A stretch of 33,056 nt of DNA, from contig JAPLUI010000499.1 in NCBI GenBank assembly GCA_026397725.1, forward strand, positions 1 through 33,056. Reading direction: 5' to 3'. Position 1 is the first letter of the stretch, and each line of letters opens with the position of its first letter. Below the pieces are notes generated by a model, which saw nothing but the letters and a program-made list of their open reading frames with translations, was not told the origin of the DNA and searched no databases. A program made the translations under genes and the position numbers. This document shows positions 19,009 through 25,000 of the stretch, piece after piece. Source of the stretch: Verrucomicrobiota bacterium. GTDB taxonomy: Bacteria > Verrucomicrobiota > Verrucomicrobiia > Verrucomicrobiales > Akkermansiaceae.

Positions 19009-19247
19009 GTTACTACTCAGGTTCCAAAGAATTCATGGCAGAATCATTCATGGCAGAATCATTCATGGCAGAATCATTTATGGCAGAATCATTTATGGCA
19101 GAATCATTTTTCAAGAGTCTCGAGGGGGATTCATCACTGGTCGGCCTGTTTGCGTGCGGATGCGCATAGACAGGGGTTGATCCAATGACTTTTTCCAATT
19201 CTGAAATGATTCTGCCATGAATGATTCGGCCATACCTGAGTAGTAAC
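19009..19247. mobile_element. MITE-like non-autonomous element, copy 1 (239 bp, five left iterons)
   Basis: The ends are perfect 14-bp inverted repeats, GTTACTACTCAGGT at 19009 and ACCTGAGTAGTAAC ending at 19247, flanked by perfect 8-bp direct repeats GCCGATTC. Inside the left end are five tandem 15-bp iterons (ATTCATGGCAGAATC or the ATTTATGG variant, 19031-19105). Two inverted units sit just inside the right end (19208-19233). A roughly 100-bp core is shared with copy 2. No transposase is encoded. In-frame reading of the iterons gives MAESF repeats, which are not a real protein. Eight-bp duplications are known for IS families such as IS66, ISL3 and IS256; I cannot assign the family. Confidence 0.9.
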
Positions 19248-19255
19248 GCCGATTC
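19248..19255. repeat. Target-site duplication (right) of MITE copy 1
   Basis: Exact second copy of GCCGATTC, directly outside the right terminal inverted repeat. Confidence 0.9.
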
Positions 19256-19805
19256 TTCAAGAGAGGTCAAGTAAAATGTTCAAATGAATACTATATTTTC
19301 CGATTTTTTGAAATTTCCGATGAGGTTGGAACCGGCGGTTGAACTGTCCTGCGAATGGCGCTCGAAAAGCGCTGCGCCTTCGGGGCAAAGAAGACTGGCA
19401 TTGCAGGTCTTTGTCAAGCTGTTGATTTCGCTGACTGGAATTGCGTTCGTGGCTGGTGAGCATGAGGGATTGGTGCGCAGGAGGGGCTGAAGAGTAGTCG
19501 AAAACTCGTCGTTGCCGCTGCTGACGAGCGGATTTGAGCGGGTCGGGAGCTTGGAGCAGGCGCTTGCCGGGGACAGTGGCAGAGAGGGGCTGCATGGGAG
19601 GGGCAGACGGGCTGGCTTGGCTGATGGGGTGAGCGGTGAGGCGCGGGGTGGCGGTGGAGTGGGATGGCGAGGGATGGAGAGGCAACAAGCACGAAATTCC
19701 AAACCAACCAGCACGCCGTTGGCGGGAAAAGGTGCCAAGTCATTTTCCGCACGGAGCAGGAACTCTGAAGCTGGCGCTGTTGTAAACTATGGGACTAACA
19801 AATAG

Positions 19806-20075
19806 TCGGGAGCTTGGGGCAGGCGCTCGGCGGGGACAGGGGCGGTGCGGGGGGCGCGGGAGGGTGAGGCGGGCTGGCTTGGCTGAGGGGGTGAGCGGTG
19901 AGGCGCGGGGCGGCGGTGGCGTGGGATGGCGAGTGATGGAGAGGCAAAGCGCGGCGGGCCGGTGCCCGGAGCTGTCGGAAAGCGGTCGCTGCCAGGTGCC
20001 GGAGGCGGCATTCTGGCGGCGAGACGCCGCAGGCACGGCCTGCCGCGAGACGCGGCAGCTACCGGCGGCACTTGT
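19806..20075. repeat. GC-rich repeat module, third copy, replacing the 3' part of the methyltransferase gene
   Basis: This segment matches the tail of repeat copy B (22828-23095) and the truncated tail of copy A (19546-19690). Shared strings include GGTGAGCGGTGAGGCGCGGGG, GTGGGATGGCGAG and GAGGCGGCATTCTGGCGGCG. Near its end is a hairpin CTGCCGCG-AGA-CGCGGCAG, also present in copy B. It lies immediately downstream of the methyltransferase fragment and probably marks the deletion or insertion that truncated it. Confidence 0.75.
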
Positions 20076-20138
20076 GAGCGAGCCGGCGGGTCCGGGGTCC
20101 TGCGGTGCGCTGGGGGGGCACGAAGCATTAAGCACGAG

Positions 20139-20528
20139 ATTCTTGAAATCCTGTTTGGTGGCGAAGGGAGGATCGATGTAGATGAGCTTGATCTTGTCCT
20201 TGGTGCTGAAGCGGTTCGGTTCCTGTTGGTCGGCGAGAGGGCCGCGCAGGGCGAGCAGGTTGTCACCCCAGACGAGGAGGTTCTTCCGGCCGTCGTCAAA
20301 GGGACGTTGGGAGTTGAACGATCTAACGAGCTGCCACGGGGCGGCGGGCGTTTCCGCCAGCACCTGTTCGCGTTTCATTTTTCCCGCGTATTCGAGCCGG
20401 TATTCCTTGCCGATTTCCACGCTATGCGGGGCCTCGGGAAAGAGTCGGCTGCGCCACACGCTCGGGATTTCCTCGCCCGCCTCGATCATGCGGGCAAGCG
20501 TGCGGCGTTCGTTTTCCGTGAGGGCCAC
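20139..20528 (-). pseudogene. N-terminal fragment of a type III Mod-like site-specific DNA methyltransferase
   Basis: From a GTG at 20528 about 130 codons are family-like: ENERRTLARMIEAGEEIP, VWRSRLFPEA, NLLVWGDNLLALRGP (residues 83-97) and the catalytic motif IV IYIDPPFATKQDF (DPPF at 119-122). In beta-class amino-methyltransferases such as Mod, the target-recognition region and the SAM-binding FxGxG motif follow; here they are absent. The frame instead runs into repeat DNA (SCPPSAPQDPG...) until a stop at 19740. It lies 16 bp after the YwgA-like gene and was the third gene of that operon. Loss of the C-terminal two thirds must abolish methylation. Any partner Res/helicase gene would have been deleted with it. 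Confidence 0.85.
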
Positions 20529-20543
20529 GGCCGTGCGGTGGAG

Positions 20544-21059
20544 TCAGGCGGCCGATTTCGCCGCGGTTTCCAGCAGGCGCAGCGACTCGGATTCGAAGCG
20601 GTCGTAATTCTCGGCGAGGTGGGGCTTGAGTTCGGTGAATTTGCCGCTCCACGAGGCCTGCGGCCAGAGCCTCTGGTAGAGGTATAGCAGAGTGGAGATG
20701 CCTTCGAGTTCCCGTGGGCTCTTGCGATTCAAGTCCTCAGCCCAACGCAGCCACTCCGCTTCTTCCGTGATTTGCAGCTTATCAAGCAATCCAAGGAGCT
20801 TCACGGTGGGTTTGACCGTGAACGAAGGGTATGGACCTGGGATTTCCGGCTCGATGATCAGGTCCTCCGCCTTGAAGGCGTCCAGCTCACCGCGGAGTTC
20901 AGCGGAGTAGGCGCCGTAGTGGTGGAAGTCGTAACTTTCAGGAAATGGAGCGCCCATCACTTGGAGGATGTGGACGATCTTCTGGAATTTTTTGCGCGTT
21001 TCGATAGCCTCGACTTTTTTCAGGAGAAGCCCGATTCGGACGATGGGGTGGTCAATCAT
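20544..21059 (-). CDS. YwgA-like protein, partner of an HD-domain protein
   Basis: 171 aa, ATG at 21059. Residues 19-58 (IETRKKFQKIVHILQ, then YDFHHYGAYSAEL) match the pattern of the uncharacterised YwgA family: a winged-helix-like N-terminus with a KxFQKIVxI segment and a YxFxxYGPYSxxL motif. The same pattern is seen in SocA/Panacea-like antitoxin-type domains. From memory, ywgA lies beside the HD-domain gene ywfO in Bacillus subtilis. Here it follows the HD gene by 38 bp, so the pairing is conserved across phyla. I infer that it modulates the HD enzyme. No catalytic residues are recognised. Confidence 0.75.
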   Translation of the reverse strand: MIDHPIVRIGLLLKKVEAIETRKKFQKIVHILQVMGAPFPESYDFHHYGAYSAELRGELDAFKAEDLIIEPEIPGPYPSFTVKPTVKLLGLLDKLQITEEAEWLRWAEDLNRKSPRELEGISTLLYLYQRLWPQASWSGKFTELKPHLAENYDRFESESLRLLETAAKSAA

Positions 21060-21097
21060 GGCGGTGAGCAGGGATGGTTTAGGTTTTTAATATGGAT

Positions 21098-22504
21098 TCA
21101 AGAAGCAATTCCTGAGTTCGGTGCGATAAGTTCGAAAACCCGGTTCAGCGGAAAATGACCACGCTGGATCAGGGCGGGCGTAATCAAGGCGCGGCTGTCC
21201 CTTTCGACGGGAATGGTGCTATGCGAGAACGGCTCTCCATCGGCTAGGAAAATGCCTTCTGATCCGTCTTCCATGGGATCACTTTCGGTTCCTTCATGGA
21301 CGACCGAACTCCCGAAATCCTTGTAGCCCTTGAAACTCGAATCGTCGTGATGGAAGTCGATTCCTTCGACTTTATGGAGTTCCTTGAGGCTGAGGATCTT
21401 CTGGAAGGACGCTCGCATCGGATCCGTTCCGGGAATGTCCGTGGTGTGGAACAGTTTCCTCCGTTGGAGAAAGGCAGAGGACAGGTCGCGTAACCGAATG
21501 CCATTCGCTTCCGTGCTATCGTTCTCAGCCCAGGCATGGAGTGCCGCAATCATTTGCGGCTCATCGAATGAAAGGAAGTCTTCATGAGGGATGGCGCCAC
21601 TTTGACCGAAAAACAGGGAGACGACCCTCGGGGTGCCCGTAGGGAGCTTGCCTTCTCCGGCCAACTCATGGGCAAGGCGGAAGAGGCAGAGCATGTGGGC
21701 TTCCCAGCCCCTTGTCACCCGATGGTAATAGACCTGGTAGCTCATGTGCATCCGCGCGACAATGAGCTGTTCGGCGGCGTGAACGCCACGGGATCGGTCC
21801 AGACAGAGTCGAAGGTGGTTGGGATTCTGAGAGCCGTGGGGCTGGATTGGGTCAAGACCGAGGCATAGCGCGTGAATGATCCATTCCGCGTCGTAGCGCC
21901 CGTATTCAACTCCGGTCATAAGGGCGTCGCGTAGCAGGTAGTCCATGCGATCGGCATCCAATTGACTGGAGACGATGTCGCGAAGGAAATGGACGGGGAA
22001 AGTTCCGTCAATGACGGCGCGGACTTGGTCGGGGTCGATTTGATGTTTATTTAAAACTTCGGATACTTTTGAAGCGGGATCGGTGATGATCAGCACGGTC
22101 CGCTGCTCATGGCTGGCAGTGGATTTGAAGGAGCGTTCGATCATGTGCGAGAACGGGCCGTGGCCCGTGTCGTGGAGGAGAGCCGCCGCCTTGATCGTTT
22201 TCGCGTGGAGATTGATGAGTTCAAGAATCGCTTGGTGATTCTGGTAGCGCTGCATCAAGTGGTCGAGAATTCGGCCAGCGAAACACAAAACGCCCAAACT
22301 GTGGGAAAACCTAGTGTGCTCGGCTCCAGGATACGTGATATTGCTGACTCCAAGCTGCCTAATTCTCCTAAGCCGCTGGAATTCAGGAGTATCGATCAAA
22401 TCGAGAAGGTAAGCCTCATCCGCGCAAATCGGGATCAATCCATGAACCGGATCCCTGATCACTTTTCCACGCTCATTGAGAACTTTTTCAGCTTCTTGAT
22501 TCAT
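21098..22504 (-). CDS. HD-domain protein of the SAMHD1/YwfO dNTP triphosphohydrolase type
   Basis: 468 aa from the ATG at 22504. An upstream in-frame ATG at 22549 is rejected because the sequence before MNQEAEK is repeat DNA. The N-terminus VIRDPVHGLIPI is typical of the group. The metal site is complete: His63 in AEHTRFSHSLGV, His111-Asp112 in ALLHDTGHGPFSH and the distal Asp in QLDADRMDYLLRDA (about 183-185). Relatives hydrolyse dNTPs to deoxynucleoside and triphosphate, and some deplete nucleotides during phage infection. The gene appears intact and is first in an operon with a YwgA-like gene and a broken methyltransferase gene. Its promoter must lie in repeat copy B. A phage-defence role is inference. 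Confidence 0.85.
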   Translation of the reverse strand: MNQEAEKVLNERGKVIRDPVHGLIPICADEAYLLDLIDTPEFQRLRRIRQLGVSNITYPGAEHTRFSHSLGVLCFAGRILDHLMQRYQNHQAILELINLHAKTIKAAALLHDTGHGPFSHMIERSFKSTASHEQRTVLIITDPASKVSEVLNKHQIDPDQVRAVIDGTFPVHFLRDIVSSQLDADRMDYLLRDALMTGVEYGRYDAEWIIHALCLGLDPIQPHGSQNPNHLRLCLDRSRGVHAAEQLIVARMHMSYQVYYHRVTRGWEAHMLCLFRLAHELAGEGKLPTGTPRVVSLFFGQSGAIPHEDFLSFDEPQMIAALHAWAENDSTEANGIRLRDLSSAFLQRRKLFHTTDIPGTDPMRASFQKILSLKELHKVEGIDFHHDDSSFKGYKDFGSSVVHEGTESDPMEDGSEGIFLADGEPFSHSTIPVERDSRALITPALIQRGHFPLNRVFELIAPNSGIAS

Positions 22505-23100
22505 GCTCGGGCCCGGGGGAAAGCTTGACGATTCTTCAAGAGAGGTCAAGTGAAATGTTCAAATGAATACTTCAAAAAATTTTCGATTTTTTGAAATTTC
22601 CGATGAGGTTGGGACCGGCGGTTGAACTGTCCTGCGAATGGCGCTCGAAAAGCGCTGCGCCTTCGGGGCAAAGAAGACTGGCATTGCAGGTCTTTGTCAA
22701 GCTGTTGATTTCGCTGACTGGAATTGCGTTCGTAGCTGGTGAGCATGAGGGATTGGTGCGCAGGAGGGGCTGAAGAGTAGTCGAAAACTCGTCGTTGCCG
22801 CTGCTGACGAGCGGATTTGAGCGGGTCGGAAGCTTGGAGCAGGCGCTTGCCGGGGAAAGTGGCAGAGAGGGGATGCACGGGAGGGCGAGACGGGCTTGCT
22901 TGGCTGATGGGGTGAGCGGTGAGGCGCGGGGCGGCGGTGGCGTGGGATGGCGAGGGATGGAGCGGCAAAGTGCTGCGGGCCGGCGCCCGTCGGACTGGTC
23001 GGAAGAGATCGCTGCCTGGGCACTGGAGGCGGCATTCTGGCGGCGGGACGCCGCCGACACGGCCTGCCGCGAGACGCGGCAGTTGCCGGCGGCAGTTGGA
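22505..23100. repeat. Long direct repeat, copy B (uninterrupted), upstream of the HD gene
   Basis: Same sequence as copy A in the same orientation, about 3.5 kb away, but without the MITE: the equivalent of its insertion point is 22526-22533 (GACGATTC). It continues past the end of copy A through the GC-rich module, including AGGCGGCATTCTGGCGGCGG and the hairpin CTGCCGCG-AGA-CGCGGCAG, to about 23100. It provides the upstream region of the HD gene. No gene is supported in it. Confidence 0.8.
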
Positions 23101-23102
23101 AA

Positions 23103-23110
23103 GCGGAAAG
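23103..23110. repeat. Target-site duplication (left) of MITE copy 2
   Basis: GCGGAAAG abuts the left terminal repeat and recurs exactly at 23305-23312. Confidence 0.9.
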
Positions 23111-23304
23111 GTTACTACTCAGGTTCCAAAGAATTCATGGCAGAATCATTTATGGCAGAATCATTTTTCAAGAGTCTTGAGGGGGATTCATCACTGGTCG
23201 GCCTGTCTGCGTGCGGATATGCACAGACAGGGGTTGATCCAATGACTTTTTCCAATTCTGAAATGATTCTGCCATAAATGATTCTGCCATACCTGAGTAG
23301 TAAC
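23111..23304. mobile_element. MITE-like non-autonomous element, copy 2 (194 bp, two left iterons)
   Basis: Same 14-bp terminal inverted repeats as copy 1 (GTTACTACTCAGGT / ACCTGAGTAGTAAC), a core with only a few substitutions, and its own perfect 8-bp duplication GCGGAAAG. It is 45 bp shorter than copy 1, exactly three 15-bp iterons: two units at 23133-23162 instead of five. Two inverted units are present near the right end. It is inserted between repeat copy B and the truncated ketosynthase start. Confidence 0.9.
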
Positions 23305-23312
23305 GCGGAAAG
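23305..23312. repeat. Target-site duplication (right) of MITE copy 2
   Basis: Exact second copy of GCGGAAAG, immediately outside the right terminal inverted repeat. Confidence 0.9.
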
Positions 23313-23326
23313 GACGAAGTGCCGAG

Positions 23327-23368
23327 TCATCGGCGGACGATGCCGGTGATGGCGACGCGGTTGCTCAT
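23327..23368 (-). pseudogene. First codons of a second beta-ketoacyl synthase, truncated
   Basis: The ATG at 23368 overlaps the stop of the upstream ketosynthase (ATGA) and opens MSNRVAITGI, the classical start of a KAS II-type synthase (usually followed by GxVTPxG). After about ten codons the sequence becomes VRR and a stop at 23327, next to the MITE/repeat junction. I read this as a partner ketosynthase whose remaining ~400 codons were removed by the rearrangement. Confidence 0.7.
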
Positions 23369-24516
23369 GGGGGGACTAACAAAAAAGCCGCCTGCTCGGT
23401 GCCGTGGCCGAAGCAATTGGCCACTACCGGTTGGCCGAGTTGTGCCACCGCCAGCGCCCCAAGCGCCACCTGCAACGGGGCGGCGGCGGCGAAAAGGTCG
23501 CCCAACTGTCGCTTGGGCGACAGCACCAGCGGCGCGGCGATCCGCAGCCGGGCGAGCGCCTCGGCTTCGGCATGGTCCAACGCCGGGTCGGAGCTGGCGG
23601 CGACGATGACCGCGCCGACTGGTGGAGCGGCAAGGCCGTCGAGCACAGCCTCGAACACTGCGGCCTGCGGCGGTCCTTGCTGGCATTGGAAATTGGATCC
23701 CGCGATGCGAGCGTGGATCTTCGCCCCACGGCTCAGGGCGGTCGCGGCGGTTTCCAGCACCATGAAAACCGCGCCCTCGCCGGGTGCCAGACCGGTTCCC
23801 GAACGGCGCCATGATTGGAACAGGCCGAGTTGCTCCAGCGCGAGAAATGCCAGCTCGTGGGTTTTCACATCGCAGGCACCAACCAAGACACAGCGGGCAT
23901 CGCCGGCTTGCAACGCGAGCATGCCGGCCTCAATGGCCCGTGCGCCGTGCCCCTCCCAGGGCGTATAGACCGCGTTAGGCCCCTGGATGTTCTCGCAGAT
24001 CGAAACAAAGCACACCGGCATGTTGCTCAGGATCTTGAATGATAGCACGGGACTCACCGCCCGCAGCCCGGCGTCCCCGAACTTTGCCAGATCGAAGCGC
24101 CCGGCCGCATCCGTGGAGGCTTTGAGCAAAGGCCCGATTTCCCTAACCGGCAGGCCGGCCATCCCGGTGGCTCCGAACAAGCCAATGTCCTCAGGCGCGT
24201 GGAAGTCGCCGGAACACAGCGCCGCATCCTGCATCGCCAGATGGGCGGCGGCCACGGCCAGTTGGGCGTCGCGGCTCATCAACCGGATCAGCTTGGCCTC
24301 GGCAATGAAATCCTGTGGGCGGAAATCCTCGATGGACGCGCACACCGGACAGGCAAACGGACTGGCATCGAAATGCCGGGGCGGCGCGATGGCGGTGGCA
24401 CCGGCCCGGAGGCGTTCTAACACTTCTGCCGGGTTGCATCCCAGCGGCGTGACCATGCCGATGCCGGTGATGACGAGCGCTTCAGTTGATGGGCGGTTGG
24501 GAGCGGCCGCAGACAT
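23365..24516 (-). CDS. Beta-ketoacyl synthase-like protein with replaced active site (chain-length-factor-like)
   Basis: 383 aa from the ATG at 24516; an in-frame ATG 21 bp upstream overlaps the FabZ gene. The thiolase fold is recognisable from ALVITGIGMVTPLG, LMSRDAQLAV, GLFGATGMAG, GDARCVLVGACDV, SGTGLAPGEGAVFMVLE and the C-terminal NCFGHGTEQAAFLLV. At the nucleophile position, GPNAVYTPWEGHGARAI has Glu188 where active synthases have Cys (GPNATVSTACASG pattern). The two catalytic histidine regions also lack their usual HGT and GHxxGAAG forms (SSDPALDHAEAEA; KRQLGDLFAAAA). This resembles a KS-beta/chain length factor that works as a heterodimer with an active KS; the overlapping downstream gene would be that partner. 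It lies 4 bp after the FabZ-like gene. Confidence 0.8.
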   Translation of the reverse strand: MSAAAPNRPSTEALVITGIGMVTPLGCNPAEVLERLRAGATAIAPPRHFDASPFACPVCASIEDFRPQDFIAEAKLIRLMSRDAQLAVAAAHLAMQDAALCSGDFHAPEDIGLFGATGMAGLPVREIGPLLKASTDAAGRFDLAKFGDAGLRAVSPVLSFKILSNMPVCFVSICENIQGPNAVYTPWEGHGARAIEAGMLALQAGDARCVLVGACDVKTHELAFLALEQLGLFQSWRRSGTGLAPGEGAVFMVLETAATALSRGAKIHARIAGSNFQCQQGPPQAAVFEAVLDGLAAPPVGAVIVAASSDPALDHAEAEALARLRIAAPLVLSPKRQLGDLFAAAAPLQVALGALAVAQLGQPVVANCFGHGTEQAAFLLVPP

Positions 24517-24520
24517 GTCC

Positions 24521-24970
24521 TTACTGCCTCCACACATCCATCAGATGCTTGCGTTTGGTGTCCAGGAGCGGGTCATCCATCGCTTTGAACGCGAAAACCA
24601 TTTGAGTCGAAGTGACCGGCTGGTCGTCCCGCCGGGCGGTGGCTTTGATTTTACCGCCCGCCTCGTTCAAGGCCATCACCTCCGTCCGGTATAGCAAGGA
24701 GTCCCCCGGCTTGATCATGGTCCGGAACTTGGTGCGCTCCAGCACGGTCAACACTGCTTTCGCGCTCTTGGCGTATTGCTGCTGCAGGCTGGCCTCTAGC
24801 AGCAGCCCGCCCAGTTGGGCCAGCCCCTCGAGAATCAACACCCCGGGCATGACCGGCCGCCGCGGAAAATGATCGTCGAAGAAGTCCTCGCTCAAGGCCA
24901 CGTTCTTCACCCCCTCGGCATACGATCCCGCTTCCCACTTCGTGATCCGGTCAATTAGAAAAAAGCGCAT
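24521..24970 (-). CDS. FabZ-like 3-hydroxyacyl-ACP dehydratase (hotdog fold)
   Basis: 149 aa, ATG at 24970, normal length for FabZ. The signature DDHFPRRPVMPGVLILEGLA carries the catalytic His34 and Glu48. The enzyme removes water from 3-hydroxyacyl-ACP to give trans-2-enoyl-ACP. The sequence and the adjacent chain-length-factor-like ketosynthase suggest a specialised fatty-acid or polyene pathway rather than housekeeping synthesis, where fabZ usually sits with lpxA or lpxD. It starts 30 bp after the stop of the sialate O-acetylesterase gene on the same strand. Confidence 0.85.
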   Translation of the reverse strand: MRFFLIDRITKWEAGSYAEGVKNVALSEDFFDDHFPRRPVMPGVLILEGLAQLGGLLLEASLQQQYAKSAKAVLTVLERTKFRTMIKPGDSLLYRTEVMALNEAGGKIKATARRDDQPVTSTQMVFAFKAMDDPLLDTKRKHLMDVWRQ

Positions 24971-25000
24971 GGATCGTATCGGAGTGGCCGTCGCCCGGTC

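Larger units (their letters stand above)
18979..19690. repeat. Long direct repeat, copy A (interrupted by MITE copy 1)
   Basis: The segments 18979-19008 and 19256-19690 correspond, in the same orientation, to 22505-22976. Similarity is nearly complete over the middle part (for example TTGAACTGTCCTGCGAATGG and GGTGCGCAGGAGGGGCTGAA in both). Copy A is interrupted by the 239-bp mobile element and ends at about 19690, where the GC-rich tail is cut off. No credible protein is encoded in either strand; the open frames are proline/arginine-rich artefacts. Confidence 0.8.

Noticed and set aside
19031..19105. Tandem 15-bp repeats as a possible CRISPR-like array
   Set aside because: The units are contiguous without spacers and lie within a TIR/TSD-bounded element.
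19256..19800. Proline/arginine-rich frames in the repeat copies as small secreted proteins
   Set aside because: They occur on both strands of a dispersed repeat, differ in frame between copies and lack a signal peptide or ribosome binding site.
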